In this document: in pieces, positions 28,319-39,316 of the stretch
Position numbering within the stretch: the stretch's first letter is position 1
How the letters are laid out: each line of letters starts with the position of its first letter
Assembly (NCBI RefSeq): GCF_020621385.1
Contig: NZ_JAESVA010000001.1
Coordinates: forward strand, 124,001 to 188,000
Source of the DNA: Acidisoma cellulosilyticum
GTDB taxonomy: Bacteria; Pseudomonadota; Alphaproteobacteria; Acetobacterales; Acetobacteraceae
Length of the DNA stretch: 64,000 nucleotides
Direction: 5' to 3'
Position numbers and translations under genes: made by a program
Notes under the pieces: generated by a model
Told to the model about the DNA's origin: nothing
What the model saw: only the letters and a program-made list of their open reading frames with translations
Database searches by the model: none

Positions 28319-28333
28319 ACCGATTGAAGCCAA

Positions 28334-28351
28334 GGGAGGTTATTACCTCCC
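28334..28351 (+). terminator. Hairpin terminator between the esterase operon and glgX::malQ
   Basis: GGGAGGT-TATT-ACCTCCC is a perfect 7-bp stem with a 4-base loop, 15 bases after the esterase stop. It is followed by CCTCCCTTTAAAT. It sits between convergent genes and could serve both directions, although the downstream T run is short. Confidence 0.5.
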
Positions 28352-28397
28352 CTCCCTTTAAATCGATGATAATAAAAGAAAACTTATAAGCGTCTTG

Positions 28398-31300
28398 TCA
28401 TGCTGTCGTGTTTGAACGATCAGCAAGCTTGGCTCTGATCATGTCTCCCAATGCTCCCTGCCAAAGATCGGCCGCCGGCCGCATGATTTTTCGCTGCCAA
28501 TTCGGACGTTCCTGATCCGTGCCGGGCAGATTCAAAGCCTCCGTCTCCCGCCCCAGATCATCGGCCTGAACAAGATCGAGCACCGATGCTGTGCGCCCGA
28601 TATAGGCGTGGAAGGCCGCCACCACCGCATCGGGCATCGGCGCGATCAGATCAATCGACTCCGCGTGCTCCAGCAATCCTTGCGCGGCAAGCGCCGCAAG
28701 CGCGATGCGCTTCTCCTCATCCCGCTGCGTCAGCGCATGCGCCGTTGCCGCATCATCCGACAGATGCAAATGCTGACGCTCGATGATATCCGCGCCCTGC
28801 CACCAGCCGGCGAGCGTCGGCAGATCATGCGTCGAAACACAGGCCGCAGCGAGTGACGGATAGGCGGCCGGCGGTTTGAAGCCTGCCCCCTCACGCTCAA
28901 ACCAGAAGACGCGATAGGCGAGCAGACCGGCGGAGGCCATCGCTTCCCGCACGCCGTCCGGCACGGTGCCGAGATCTTCACCCACCACAAGGCAGCGCGC
29001 GGCCTGGCTTTCCAGCGCGGTCACGCCCAGCATGTCCTGCAAAGGATAGGCGAGATAGGCGCCCTCTGCGGCTTTTCCGCCTTCGGGGATCAGGAACAGT
29101 CGATTGAGGCCGAGCACGTGATCGATGCGAAGCGCACCGGCGTGGCGCATATTCGCCCGCAGCAATTCACCGAAGCCTTCATAGCCTTGGCCGCGCATCG
29201 CCCAGGGATTGGGCGGCGGCAGGTTCCAATTCTGTCCTTCAATCGAAAACGGATCGGGCGGCGCGCCGACCGAGACGCCGGTCATCAGAAAATCCTGCTC
29301 CGACCAGGCTTCTGCGCCGACCGGCGCGGTGCCCACGGCCAAGTCACGGTAGAAGCCGAGCGAAAGGCCTGCCGCGCGACCCGCGACATCGGCCGACGCC
29401 AATTGATGATCGGCAAGCCATTGCAGGAAGGCGAAGAAACTCACGCTCTCTGTATGGCCGGCCGCGAAATCCTGCACAGCAACGCTGGCAGGGTCATGCA
29501 AAGTCACCGGCCAGTTTTTCCAGGTGCTGTCAGGATAAGTCGCGCTGATCGCCTGGAAGGTCGCGAACCGGTCCAGCCCGCGGCCGCCCTGCGCGCGGAA
29601 GGACGCGAGGGCCTCTGCCGCTGGGTGGCTTTGCGGGAGCGCGTTCAAGGCTTTGAAGGCTGCGCGCAGCACGCGGTCCTTGGCAGCCCAGACGCCGGCA
29701 TAATCGACGGCGCGCGTATCGCGTAGCGCCGCGAAAGCACCGGCCTCCGCCGCCAGTGCAGCCTGCACCCCCGGCAATTCGGTGATGAAGGGAAGTTGCG
29801 CGACGTCGACATAAAGCGGTTCCAGAAAACGCCGATCGGACGGCGAATAGGGGCTGACAAGACCACGATGTTCCGGAAACAGCGCATGCAAGGGGTTGAG
29901 GCCGACAATCGCGCCGCCCCCCGCCGCCGTCTCACGGCCGACCTCAGCCAGCGTTGTGAAATCACCTATCCCTTGATCACCCGCGCGTCGCAGACTGTAA
30001 AGATGGGTCGCGAGGCCGAAGCGGCGACCGCCATTGGTAAGTTCCGGCGGTAGATAGCAGCGCTGTGGCGCTACCGTCAGCTTCGTCTCGCCATGCGCCG
30101 CCTGGTCCACGCAAACCAGACGATGCCGGCCGATCGGCTGCGGCGGCAGGAAGACATGGCGCACACGCCCGACACGACCGTCGGCCGCCGTCACCTGCGC
30201 AAGGCCGGTATCATCCGGCGGCACCACGAAACGAGCCCGGCTGCCGTCCTGACGCAACAACACAAGCGCAATCGCCCGCGGCAAGGTCGCCAGCGCCGGG
30301 CCCAGCGTCAAGGTGATGCCTTGTCCTTCCCGCACGACCACGCTCGGTGGCAGCGCCGCGAAATCCCGCAGGTTCGCCAGGCTATACAGGCTTTCCGCGA
30401 TATCGGCGGTGCTGTCCGCGGGCAGCTTCATCGCCCGCAGCAGCGCGCGGCGGCTGTCATCCGGCACATGATGGAGGTTGCCGGCGATGTCCCACCAATT
30501 GGGCGCGAGGCCGGCGGCATCGGCCAATGTCGCGAGACGTCCCGCCGGATCACGCGCCGCCAGGGCAAGGCTTTCCGCCGGCAGAATATTCGCGACCGTC
30601 AGCGACGGCTCCTCGATCAGCAACAGCGCCGTCCGCGCCTCAACATGCAAGGTCTGAGCGGCAACAACGCTCTCCGCCTCGGGCTGCGCACTGTCGATGA
30701 CCCGCCGCCAGGCAAAGCCGGGCCTGTTCTCCGGCAAAGTGAGAAGAAAACTGGACCAACCGGCATGAAGGACAACCAGCGCGCGGCTGCCGCCTGAGAC
30801 ATCCGGCTGATACAGATCGGCGATCAGCGTGCGGGCCTCACCATTCTGCCAATCCTCGCCACGCATCCCCTCACCGTCCGCGCGTCGCCAGACGACATCG
30901 GGGCGCAGCGTGTCATCGGCCGGTTCGCCGGTCAGATGGGCGAGACTGGTCAGCGCCGGACAGGAGCGTCGCGCCGCGATCAGCTTCGCGGTATAGTGAG
31001 CGAGCGCGGGATCGGCGTCCTGCCATTCGACCCAGGAAATAGGCGTATCCTGCGCATAGGCATTGTTATTGCCCTGCTGCGTGCGACCGAGTTCGTCGCC
31101 GGCGGCCAGCATCGGCGTGCCGCGCGACAGCAGAAGGGTTGCCAGCAGCGCGCGGATATCAGCCTGACGTGCCAGGCGCACGCTCTCATCCCCGGTTGGT
31201 CCCTCAACCCCATGGTTCCAGGACTGGTTTTCCCCGGTGCCGTCGCGGTTATGCTCGCCGTTCGCGTCGTTATGCTTGCTTGCGTAGGAGACAAGGTCCG

Positions 31301-32663
31301 CGAGCGTGAAACCGTCATGCGCGGTGATGAAATTGATGCTGCGCGAAGGCGCGTGTGCTGTCTGGCCGTAGATGTCTGACGAGCCGGCGAAGCGCGTCGT
31401 CGTTTCGCCAAGCATCCAGCCGTCACCCCGCCAGAAGCGGCGCATGGTGTCGCGATATTTGTCGTTCCATTCGCCCCAGGGCGCGGGGAAGGCACCGACC
31501 TGATAGCCGCCCATGCCGATATCCCAGGGCTCGGCGATCATGGCGATGCCGCGCAAAGCGGGATCCTGCGCCACCGCCTGCAGGAAAGGGGCGCGCGGAT
31601 CATAGGTGCCCGGATTGCGAGCGATCGTCGATGCCAGATCAAAGCGATAGCCCGAGAGACCGGCCCGGCGCACCCAGAGCCGCATACTATCCATGATCAT
31701 GCGGAGTACCACGGGGTGGTCGGCCGCCAGCGTATTGCCGCAACCTGTATCGTTCACCAGCACGCCGGGCTGGCCGGGCACAAAGCGATAATAGCTGCGA
31801 TGGTCGAGCCCACGGAACGACACGGTCGGGCCCATGACATCGCCCTCCCCCGTATGGTTGAAGACGACATCGAGCAGGCTGGCGATGCCCCGCGCCCGCA
31901 AGGCATCGGTGGTCGCGCGAATTTCCGCAAAACCACCGGGGGCAAGGCGGAAATCAGGCGCCATATAGGTGACGGGATTATAGCCCCAGTAGTTGGTCAG
32001 ACCCAGCGGCGGCAAATGCCGCTCCTCCAGCCAGGCGGAACTGGGCAGAAACTCGACCGCGCCGATATTGAGATCGCTGAGATAGGAAAGCAGCGGCGTT
32101 TCCCGCAAGGCGGCATAGGTGCCACGCAAGCTTTCCGGCACATCCTGACGCAGCTTGGAAAAACCGCGGACATGCATCTCATAGATGACCTGGCGCTGCC
32201 AGGAGAGCGGTGGCAGAGCAATCGCGTCATCCGGCGCTTCGACGATCGCCTTCGGCATGAAGGGCGCGCTGTCATCCTGATTCGGGGCCGCGCCCATCTG
32301 GGTTCCCGGCGGCCAGTCGAACATGCTGGGATGAAGCTTGAATGCCCGGTCCAACCGCTGCGCATAGGGATCGATCAGCAGCTTGGTCGGGTTGAAGCGA
32401 TGGCCTTGATCCGGCGCCCAAGGACCGTAGGCGCGCAAGCCATAACGCGCACCGATATCGATGCCCGCAATCTCGGCATGAAAAACATCGAATGTGCGCG
32501 CGGGCAGCAGGATACGCTCGACCTCAATCTCGCCCGCCTCGTCAAACAGGCAAAGCTCGATCGCCGTCGCATGGGCTGAGAAGACAGCGATATTGATGCC
32601 GCCATCGGTCAGCGACACGCCCATCGGCTCGGGCAGGCCAGCCGTCACAACACGCAAGGTCAT
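28398..32663 (-). CDS. glgX: Fused glycogen debranching enzyme (GlgX) and 4-alpha-glucanotransferase (MalQ)
   Basis: A single uninterrupted 1421-residue frame with two enzymes in series. Residues 1 to about 680 are GlgX: a CBM48-like start (GINIAVFSAHATAIELCLFD), YRFDLASTIARN with the nucleophile Asp, MIAEPWDIGMGGYQ with the acid Glu, and FITAHDGFTLADLVSY. Residues from about 690 (near genomic 30600) to the end are MalQ: SPYSPSDRRFLEPLY, LRIDHVLGLNRLF near residue 1184, VVGEDLGTVPDGV, STHDLPTLAGWW. GlgX trims short branches left by GlgP; MalQ then recycles the maltotetraose-type products. It overlaps the glgA stop by four bases. Confidence 0.93.
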   Translation of the reverse strand: MTLRVVTAGLPEPMGVSLTDGGINIAVFSAHATAIELCLFDEAGEIEVERILLPARTFDVFHAEIAGIDIGARYGLRAYGPWAPDQGHRFNPTKLLIDPYAQRLDRAFKLHPSMFDWPPGTQMGAAPNQDDSAPFMPKAIVEAPDDAIALPPLSWQRQVIYEMHVRGFSKLRQDVPESLRGTYAALRETPLLSYLSDLNIGAVEFLPSSAWLEERHLPPLGLTNYWGYNPVTYMAPDFRLAPGGFAEIRATTDALRARGIASLLDVVFNHTGEGDVMGPTVSFRGLDHRSYYRFVPGQPGVLVNDTGCGNTLAADHPVVLRMIMDSMRLWVRRAGLSGYRFDLASTIARNPGTYDPRAPFLQAVAQDPALRGIAMIAEPWDIGMGGYQVGAFPAPWGEWNDKYRDTMRRFWRGDGWMLGETTTRFAGSSDIYGQTAHAPSRSINFITAHDGFTLADLVSYASKHNDANGEHNRDGTGENQSWNHGVEGPTGDESVRLARQADIRALLATLLLSRGTPMLAAGDELGRTQQGNNNAYAQDTPISWVEWQDADPALAHYTAKLIAARRSCPALTSLAHLTGEPADDTLRPDVVWRRADGEGMRGEDWQNGEARTLIADLYQPDVSGGSRALVVLHAGWSSFLLTLPENRPGFAWRRVIDSAQPEAESVVAAQTLHVEARTALLLIEEPSLTVANILPAESLALAARDPAGRLATLADAAGLAPNWWDIAGNLHHVPDDSRRALLRAMKLPADSTADIAESLYSLANLRDFAALPPSVVVREGQGITLTLGPALATLPRAIALVLLRQDGSRARFVVPPDDTGLAQVTAADGRVGRVRHVFLPPQPIGRHRLVCVDQAAHGETKLTVAPQRCYLPPELTNGGRRFGLATHLYSLRRAGDQGIGDFTTLAEVGRETAAGGGAIVGLNPLHALFPEHRGLVSPYSPSDRRFLEPLYVDVAQLPFITELPGVQAALAAEAGAFAALRDTRAVDYAGVWAAKDRVLRAAFKALNALPQSHPAAEALASFRAQGGRGLDRFATFQAISATYPDSTWKNWPVTLHDPASVAVQDFAAGHTESVSFFAFLQWLADHQLASADVAGRAAGLSLGFYRDLAVGTAPVGAEAWSEQDFLMTGVSVGAPPDPFSIEGQNWNLPPPNPWAMRGQGYEGFGELLRANMRHAGALRIDHVLGLNRLFLIPEGGKAAEGAYLAYPLQDMLGVTALESQAARCLVVGEDLGTVPDGVREAMASAGLLAYRVFWFEREGAGFKPPAAYPSLAAACVSTHDLPTLAGWWQGADIIERQHLHLSDDAATAHALTQRDEEKRIALAALAAQGLLEHAESIDLIAPMPDAVVAAFHAYIGRTASVLDLVQADDLGRETEALNLPGTDQERPNWQRKIMRPAADLWQGALGDMIRAKLADRSNTTA

Positions 32664-34141
32664 GCCCGCAACGCCTCGATTTCGTTCGGGCCGGCCTCAG
32701 CCAATTCCCGATAGAGTTCGGCATAGAGCCGCGCGGAGCGCCGCCACGAGACATCGGTCCGCATGCCGTTGCGCTGAATGCGCCGCCAGAGGGCGGGCTT
32801 GCGCCAAAGGGAGGCAACGCGGAGCGCCGCACTTTCCAACATCTCGACCGTCGGGGGATGGAATTGCACGCCGGTGCCGATGCCCTCGGCCCGCGCCATC
32901 TCATTCGCGTCGATGACGGTATCGGACAGCCCGCCGACGCGAGCGACGACGGGGATGCAGCCATAACGCAGGGCGTAAAGCTGGGTCAGGCCGCAAGGCT
33001 CGAAGCGTGAGGGCAGCAGCAAAGCGTCCGCACCCGCCTGCATCAGATGACCCAGTTCCTCGTCATAACCGATGACGCAGCCGACGCGGCCCGGATAGGC
33101 GGTCACGGCATCCCGCACCGCTCGTTCCGTGGCGCGGTCACCCTGGCCGATGATGGCGACTTGCGCACCGGTGCCGAGGATCAACGGCAGCGCGTCCAAC
33201 ACCATGTCGATGCCCTTCTGCCAGGTCAGCCGGCTGACGAGACCGAACAGCAGGACATCGGCGTCTTCCCGCAAACCCACACGGCGCTGCAGGCTGAGCT
33301 TGTTGATACGCCGCGGCTTGATGTGCAGACGATCGAACTTCGCCGCGATCAGATTGTCGGTCGATGGATCCCAGACATTTTCGTCGATACCGTTGAGGAT
33401 GCCCAGCACATCGCCGATGCGGTCCCGGACCAGCCCGCCGAGACCCATGCCGCCCTGAAGGGTCGAGATTTCCTCGGCATATTTGGGAGAAACCGTGGTG
33501 ATCCGGTCGGCGAATTGCAGCCCGGCCTTCAGGAAGCCGATGCCGCCGTAATATTCGATGCCGTCGACGCCCATGGCTTCCGCCGGCAGGCCCAGCCGGT
33601 CCAGCAGTTCCGGCGCATACTGGCCTTGAAAGGCGAGGTTATGCACGGTCATCACGGCAGGCGGACGTGGGCGCCCGGCCGCACGGTAATGGAGATAGGC
33701 GGGCGTCAGCCCAGCCTGCCAATCATGCGCATGGACGATTTCGGGCTTGAAGGCCGCGACCTCACCCAGGCCGATCGCCGCACCCACGGCACTGAGGGCC
33801 GCGAAGCGGATGGGATTGTCCGGCCAATCCTCCTTCTCCTCATTGGTATAGGGCGTGCCTGGACGGTCATAGAGATGAGGCGCATCGATGACGAGGATAT
33901 CGAGCCCGCCGACCTCCGTCCGCAGCAGTCGCGCAGGACCGCCGAAAAGATCATCGAAATGATGAATGGCCTCGGCGCTCGGCAGCTTGGCCAGGACCTT
34001 GGTATAGCCCGGAATCAAGGAAGTGATTTTGATTCCCTCGGGCTTCAGGAACAACGGCAATGAGCCCGCAACATCGGCGAGCCCGCCGGTCTTGATGAGC
34101 GGAAAAAGCTCCGAAACAACGGATAGAACCGAAACAGGCAT
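32660..34141 (-). CDS. glgA: Glycogen synthase GlgA, copy 1
   Basis: A 493-residue GT5 enzyme that adds glucose from ADP-glucose to alpha-1,4-glucan. The ADP-glucose loop is [10 protein letters not shown] near residue 18. Other motifs are VHAHDWQAGLTPAYLHY and the C-terminal [18 protein letters not shown] prefer the ATG at 34141, since AGAGG lies 8 bases before it. An ATG two codons earlier (34147) has poor spacing. It is in the glgP-glgB-glgA-glgX::malQ operon and overlaps the fusion gene by ATGA. A second glgA lies at 46729. Confidence 0.95.
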   Translation of the reverse strand: MPVSVLSVVSELFPLIKTGGLADVAGSLPLFLKPEGIKITSLIPGYTKVLAKLPSAEAIHHFDDLFGGPARLLRTEVGGLDILVIDAPHLYDRPGTPYTNEEKEDWPDNPIRFAALSAVGAAIGLGEVAAFKPEIVHAHDWQAGLTPAYLHYRAAGRPRPPAVMTVHNLAFQGQYAPELLDRLGLPAEAMGVDGIEYYGGIGFLKAGLQFADRITTVSPKYAEEISTLQGGMGLGGLVRDRIGDVLGILNGIDENVWDPSTDNLIAAKFDRLHIKPRRINKLSLQRRVGLREDADVLLFGLVSRLTWQKGIDMVLDALPLILGTGAQVAIIGQGDRATERAVRDAVTAYPGRVGCVIGYDEELGHLMQAGADALLLPSRFEPCGLTQLYALRYGCIPVVARVGGLSDTVIDANEMARAEGIGTGVQFHPPTVEMLESAALRVASLWRKPALWRRIQRNGMRTDVSWRRSARLYAELYRELAEAGPNEIEALRA

Positions 34142-34183
34142 CCTCATGGCCTCTGCCCCCGGTTGGAGCCGCCAAAGCGCCCG

Positions 34184-36421
34184 TTATTCTGGTTCATATT
34201 CGAAATAGACCGTCGCCAAAGGTGGAAGGGTGATGACCGCAGATGCCGGAAAACCATGGCTTGGAACGGGTTCAGCCAGAATAGCCCCGCCGTTGCCATT
34301 GTTGCCGCCGCCATAAAGACCAGCATCCGTATTGAGAATTTCGCGCCAGCGCCCGGCATGGGGCAAGCCGATCCGGTAGCCTTCCCGCAGAACCGGGGTG
34401 AAATGGGAGACGACCGCGACAGGTGCAATCTCATCCTCTCCACCCTCACGCAGCCAAGCGAAGACGGATTGCTCAGCGTCATCCGAGACAATCCAGCGGA
34501 AGCCTTCGGGTTCGCAGTCGCGCCGATGCAGCGCCAGCGTAATGCGGTAAAGCTGGTTGAGGTCGCGCACCAGACGCTGCACACCGGCGTGAACCGCAAA
34601 TTCCGTCAGGTGCCAATCCAGCCCCTGATTGAAATTCCATTCCGCGCTCTGGCCGAACTCCTGACCCATGAACAGCAGTTTCTTGCCGGGCTGCGCCCAC
34701 ATGAAACCGTAATAAGCGCGCAGATTGGCGAAGCGCTGCCATTCATCTCCCGGCATGCGGCCGAGGATGGATTTTTTGCCGTGTACGACTTCATCATGCG
34801 ACAGCGGCAGCATGAAGTTTTCGGTATAGGCATAGACCATGCCGAAGGTCATGCGTTCATGGTGCCATTTCCGATGCACCGGCTCCTGCGACATATAGTC
34901 CAGGGTGTCGTGCATCCAGCCCATGTTCCATTTGAAGCCGAAACCGAGGCCGCCCATATAGGTCGGCGCCGAGACACCCGACCAGGCAGTTGACTCCTCA
35001 GCGATTGTCGCGGTGCCGGGGAATTGGGCATAGGCGAGTTCGTTGACGCGACGGAGGAAGGCGACCGCCTCCCGGTTGTCGTTTGACCCGTCCTCGTTCG
35101 CGATCCACTGGCCTGCTTTGCGCGAATAATCCAGATACAGCATGGATGCCACGGCATCGACGCGCAGCCCGTCGATATGGAAGACGTCCAGCCAATATAT
35201 GGCATTGGAGACGAGTGTCGCGGACACCTCGTTCCGGCTGAAATTGAAGATCGCCGTATTCCAATCCGGATGGAAGCCGCGGCGCGGATCGGCGTGATCA
35301 TAAAGATGCGTACCGTCGAATCGCGCGAGACCATGGGCATCCACCGGGAAATGTGCCGGCACCCAGTCCAGAATGACGCCGAGCCCGTATTGATGGGCGC
35401 GGTCCACGAAGCGCGCGAAAGCCGCCGGATCGCCAAAGCGACGGGTCGGCGCGAACATGCCGACCGGCTGATAGCCCCAGGAGGCATCGAGCGGATGCTC
35501 GGTAATCGGCATCAGCTCCATATGCGTGAAGCCCATGTCGCGCACATAGGGGATAAGGCGGTCGGCCAGTTCGTCATAGGTGAGGAAGCGATTGTCCTCC
35601 CCCCGCGCCCAGGAACCGAGATGCACCTCATAAACCGACATCGGCTTGCGTCGCGCGTCACCGGTGCTGCGGGCCTCGCGATGCGCCGCGTCATTCCAGG
35701 TGAAATTGTCGATCCGCGCAATGACGGAGGCCGTGGACGGCCGCATTTCCGCGGAAAACCCGACCGGATCGGCCTTCAGCGGCAAAAGCTCACCCTGCGG
35801 CCCGACGATTTCGTATTTATAGGCAATGCCTTCCCCGATATCCGGGGCGAAGATTTCCCAGACGCCACTGCCACGACGCAGACGCATCTGGTGACGGCGC
35901 CCGTCCCAGCTGTTGAAATCCCCCACCACGGCGACACGGCGGGCGTTGGGCGCCCAGACCGCGAAATGCACGCCCGGCACGCCTTCATGCTCGACGACAT
36001 GCGCGCCAAGACGTTCAAAGATGCGCTGATGCGTGCCCTCGGCGAACAGGTAGTCGTCCAACGTGCCCAGCACCGGCGGAAAGGCGTAGGGGTCATACAA
36101 TTCCCACATGCCGCCGCCATTCTGGGCGCGAAGCTTGTACAGCTTTCCCGGCATCAGATCGGGCACCAGCCCTTCAAAGAAGCCATGGGCATGTTTGCGG
36201 GTCAGATTGACGAATAGACGATCGTCAACACCGACCACCGCCAAACTATCTGCGTGCGGCACAAAGGCGCGCACCGCGAGCCCCGCATCCGTCATATGGG
36301 GACCCAGAACGCCAAAGGGATCACCATGCCGCGCGCCGAGAATGGCTTGCAGGTCTCCCGGAGAGACCCGCCAATCCCGGACCCGACGCAGTCCGCCCCT
36401 TTCGCGCTCTATCGACGCCAC
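34184..36421 (-). CDS. glgB: 1,4-alpha-glucan branching enzyme GlgB
   Basis: A 745-residue GH13 branching enzyme, of normal length with the full N-terminal extension. It has an N-terminal module (residues to about 110), a CBM48 ([20 protein letters not shown]), and a barrel with [17 protein letters not shown] (nucleophile Asp), TIAEESTAW (acid Glu) and [14 protein letters not shown]. The start is a GTG at 36421, 9 bp after glgP and behind an A-rich stretch. AGGT is the only nearby ribosome-site candidate. It acts on the product of the adjacent GlgA. Confidence 0.95.
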   Translation of the reverse strand: MASIERERGGLRRVRDWRVSPGDLQAILGARHGDPFGVLGPHMTDAGLAVRAFVPHADSLAVVGVDDRLFVNLTRKHAHGFFEGLVPDLMPGKLYKLRAQNGGGMWELYDPYAFPPVLGTLDDYLFAEGTHQRIFERLGAHVVEHEGVPGVHFAVWAPNARRVAVVGDFNSWDGRRHQMRLRRGSGVWEIFAPDIGEGIAYKYEIVGPQGELLPLKADPVGFSAEMRPSTASVIARIDNFTWNDAAHREARSTGDARRKPMSVYEVHLGSWARGEDNRFLTYDELADRLIPYVRDMGFTHMELMPITEHPLDASWGYQPVGMFAPTRRFGDPAAFARFVDRAHQYGLGVILDWVPAHFPVDAHGLARFDGTHLYDHADPRRGFHPDWNTAIFNFSRNEVSATLVSNAIYWLDVFHIDGLRVDAVASMLYLDYSRKAGQWIANEDGSNDNREAVAFLRRVNELAYAQFPGTATIAEESTAWSGVSAPTYMGGLGFGFKWNMGWMHDTLDYMSQEPVHRKWHHERMTFGMVYAYTENFMLPLSHDEVVHGKKSILGRMPGDEWQRFANLRAYYGFMWAQPGKKLLFMGQEFGQSAEWNFNQGLDWHLTEFAVHAGVQRLVRDLNQLYRITLALHRRDCEPEGFRWIVSDDAEQSVFAWLREGGEDEIAPVAVVSHFTPVLREGYRIGLPHAGRWREILNTDAGLYGGGNNGNGGAILAEPVPSHGFPASAVITLPPLATVYFEYEPE

Positions 36422-36430
36422 TTTATTTTT

Positions 36431-38944
36431 TTACCTGTTCGGCCAAGTCGGCACATTCCAAAGATCGGACGCATATTCCCGGATCGAGCGGTCGGATGAG
36501 AAGAAGCCCATGCCGGCGGTATTGAGAACGGCCGAGCGACGCCACTCGGTCGGGCGACGCCAGGTTGCAGCAACATCACGCTGGCGCTGGTAATAGGCGT
36601 CGAAATCAGCCGCGACCATGAAATAGTCATGATAGCGGATGGCTTCGATCAGCCCGCGATAGCGGCCTGGCTCATCCGGACTGAAATTGCCCGTTTCGAC
36701 AGCCGTCAGAACCTCCTGCAGCACATCCGATTTCGCGATGAAATCCGAAGAATCAATGGTCTGGCGGCGGCGAACCTCAACCTCCTCGGCCGTCATCCCG
36801 AAGATAAAGATATTATCGCTGCCAACCCTTTCAAGCATCTCGACATTCGCACCGTCGAGCGTGCCGACGGTCAGCGCACCGTTGAGCGCGAACTTCATAT
36901 TGCCGGTGCCCGACGCTTCCATGCCGGCGGTTGAAATCTGCTCGGAGAGGTCAGCGGCCGGAATGATGACCTCGGCCAGGCTGACATTGTAGTTCGGCAG
37001 GAAGACGACCTTCAGCGCGTCCCGCAGCGTCGGGTCGCTGTTGATGACACGTGCGACGTCATGCGCGAGTTTGATGATGAGCTTGGCGCGGTGATAGCTG
37101 GGCGCTGCCTTGCCGGCGAAGATCTTCACGCGCGGCGTCCAGTCCCGCATCGGCTGGGCGCGGATCGCGTTGTAGAGGGCGATCGTTTCCAGAATATTCA
37201 GCAGCTGGCGCTTATATTCGTGGATGCGCTTGATCTGCACATCGAAAAGCGCATGCGGGTTGAGGCGGACACCGACACGGTCGCGCACAAGCTTGGCAAG
37301 CGCGGCCTTGTTGTCCTGCTTCACGGCCGCAAACTTCTCCTGGAAGCTTGCATCATCGGCGAAGGGCGCGAGCTTAGCGAAAAGCGTCTCGTCATCCAGG
37401 ATTTCCGGGCCGACGGCATCGACCACAAGCTTGGTCAGACCCGGATTGGACTGATAGAGCCAGCGGCGGAAGGTGATGCCGTTGGTCTTGTTGTTGATCC
37501 GGTCGGGATACATCGCGTTGAAGTCGTGGAAGACCGTCTTGCGCATCAGATCGGTATGCAGCGCGGAGACGCCGTTGACCTTATGCGAGCCAAGGAAAGC
37601 GACATTGCCCATGCGCACGCGGCGGCCATGGGTTTCATCGACCAGCGACAGGCTGGTCATCATGTCGACGTCGCCCGGAAAGCGCTGCTTCACCTCATCC
37701 AGGAACATCAGGTTGAGCAGGTAGATGATCTGCATGTGGCGCGGCAGCAGGCGCTCCATCAACGGAACCGGCCAGGTTTCCAGCGCTTCCGGCAGCAGGG
37801 TGTGGTTGGTGTAGCAAAAGGTCTGGCGCGTGATGTCCCAGGCCTGTTGCCAGGGCACCTGATGGTCATCGACCAAAATCCGCATCAGCTCGATGACGGC
37901 GATCGAGGGATGCGTGTCATTGAGCTGGATCGCCGCCTTCTCATGCAGCGTCTCGACCGTCTTGAAGGATTTCAGATGCCGGCGCAGCAGATCCTGCAGG
38001 CTGGCGGCGGCGAAGAAATATTCCTGCCGCAGACGCAGCTCCTGCCCGGCCGGGGTCTCGTCGCTCGGGTAGAGCACACGAGAGATCGCTTCCACGCGCG
38101 TGCGCTCGCTCAGCGCGCCGACATGGTCGCCACGGTTGAAGGCGTCGAGGCGAATAGGGTCGACCGCACGGGCCGACCACAGGCGCAGCGCATTCACATG
38201 GCGGCCGCGCCAACCGACGATCGGAATATCATAGGCGATGGCCGAAACGCGCTCGGCCGGGTGCCACACATGCTGGGTTTCGGAATCCGAATCCGATATC
38301 TGGGCGACTTCGCCGCCGAAGCCGATATCGTAGGAGATTTCCGGCCGTTCGAACTGCCAGGGATTGCCCAATTCCAGCCAGTCTTCCGGATATTCCTGCT
38401 GATAGCCGTTCTTCACCAGCTGGCGGAACAGGCCGTGCTCATAGCGGATGCCGTAGCCGATGGCGGGAATGGCGAGGCTTGACATGCTTTCGAGATAGCA
38501 GGCCGCGAGGCGGCCCAAACCACCATTGCCGAGAGCGGCATCGGGCTCCATCTGGCGGATGGCGTCGAAATCGACGCCCAAACTGTCAAGCGCGCCTTTC
38601 ACAACGTCAGAGAGGCCGAAATTGGCGAGATTGTCCCGCAGCAGGCGGCCGATCAGGAATTCCAGCGACATATAATAGACGCGCTTGGCGCCCGAGGCGT
38701 AAGTCGCGTCGGTGCTGCGATGCCAGCCGTCGACCACGCGGTCGCGCACCGCCAGTGCGGTCGCGACGTACCAGTCCCTGTTATTCGCCGCGATCCGGAT
38801 TTTGCCGACCTGGTAGTACAGCTTCTGCTCAATGCTATCGCGCATCGCCGCAATCTCTCGGGCCTGCGTCTCGGCCGGGGTCTCATCGCTGTAATGCGTT
38901 TCGGTCGCGGGAGCGGCGAACGGGGCGTCATGGTCTAACGTCAC
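36431..38944 (-). CDS. glgP: Glycogen/alpha-glucan phosphorylase
   Basis: An 837-residue GT35 enzyme that releases glucose 1-phosphate from glucan ends. The pyridoxal-phosphate lysine is in ASGTGNMKFALNGALTVGTL, and the N-terminal part has LGNGGLGRLAACYLESM. An open TTG lies upstream at 38983, but an AAAGGAGAG stands 8 bases before the GTG at 38944, so that start is chosen. It is first in the minus-strand glycogen operon, with treY divergent. Confidence 0.95.
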   Translation of the reverse strand: MTLDHDAPFAAPATETHYSDETPAETQAREIAAMRDSIEQKLYYQVGKIRIAANNRDWYVATALAVRDRVVDGWHRSTDATYASGAKRVYYMSLEFLIGRLLRDNLANFGLSDVVKGALDSLGVDFDAIRQMEPDAALGNGGLGRLAACYLESMSSLAIPAIGYGIRYEHGLFRQLVKNGYQQEYPEDWLELGNPWQFERPEISYDIGFGGEVAQISDSDSETQHVWHPAERVSAIAYDIPIVGWRGRHVNALRLWSARAVDPIRLDAFNRGDHVGALSERTRVEAISRVLYPSDETPAGQELRLRQEYFFAAASLQDLLRRHLKSFKTVETLHEKAAIQLNDTHPSIAVIELMRILVDDHQVPWQQAWDITRQTFCYTNHTLLPEALETWPVPLMERLLPRHMQIIYLLNLMFLDEVKQRFPGDVDMMTSLSLVDETHGRRVRMGNVAFLGSHKVNGVSALHTDLMRKTVFHDFNAMYPDRINNKTNGITFRRWLYQSNPGLTKLVVDAVGPEILDDETLFAKLAPFADDASFQEKFAAVKQDNKAALAKLVRDRVGVRLNPHALFDVQIKRIHEYKRQLLNILETIALYNAIRAQPMRDWTPRVKIFAGKAAPSYHRAKLIIKLAHDVARVINSDPTLRDALKVVFLPNYNVSLAEVIIPAADLSEQISTAGMEASGTGNMKFALNGALTVGTLDGANVEMLERVGSDNIFIFGMTAEEVEVRRRQTIDSSDFIAKSDVLQEVLTAVETGNFSPDEPGRYRGLIEAIRYHDYFMVAADFDAYYQRQRDVAATWRRPTEWRRSAVLNTAGMGFFSSDRSIREYASDLWNVPTWPNR

Positions 38945-39316
38945 CAGGGTCTCTCCTTTAACAATATGCGGCCTCAGGGCCAATTCAGGTCAATGTCTGG
39001 CCTGCCGTCGGCCCGTTACGTTTCAGGACAGATATTCCAGGATAGCCGGGCGCTTACAGACACAACTTGCGCAGGATCGCAGACGAAGGAAAGAGGCATT
39101 CCGCGGTTGCAGCATGACGAAGTGGCGTCGCCCCTGGCCTGCTCCCCGGCTCCTTAGACAGCCCTCGTTCACGGAACAGCAAGTTTGGTGAAAACCCCTC
39201 TGGTTGAACCATTCCCCACCCCTATCTAAGCCTCAGACCAGGAGCCGGGCGCAGGCCAGGTGCTTGCGCACAAGACCGTTCCGCATCGATCTCCGCAATC
39301 AGATGAGACGCAAACC
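38945..39316. other. Divergent glgP/treY intergenic region (372 bp)
   Basis: This gap must contain the promoters of the glgP operon (minus) and treY (plus). I looked for -35/-10 pairs with proper spacing on both strands and found none that is convincing. A short GGCC-CTGA-GGCC palindrome lies at about 38968-38982. No small gene, RNA gene or repeat was recognised. Confidence 0.5.

Noticed and set aside
38945-38983. TTG at 38983 as the glgP start
   Set aside because: A strong AAAGGAGAG sits inside the extra segment, correctly spaced for the GTG at 38944.
39205-39230. TTGAAC ... TATCTA as a treY promoter
   Set aside because: The spacer is only 13 bases, too short for a sigma-70 promoter.
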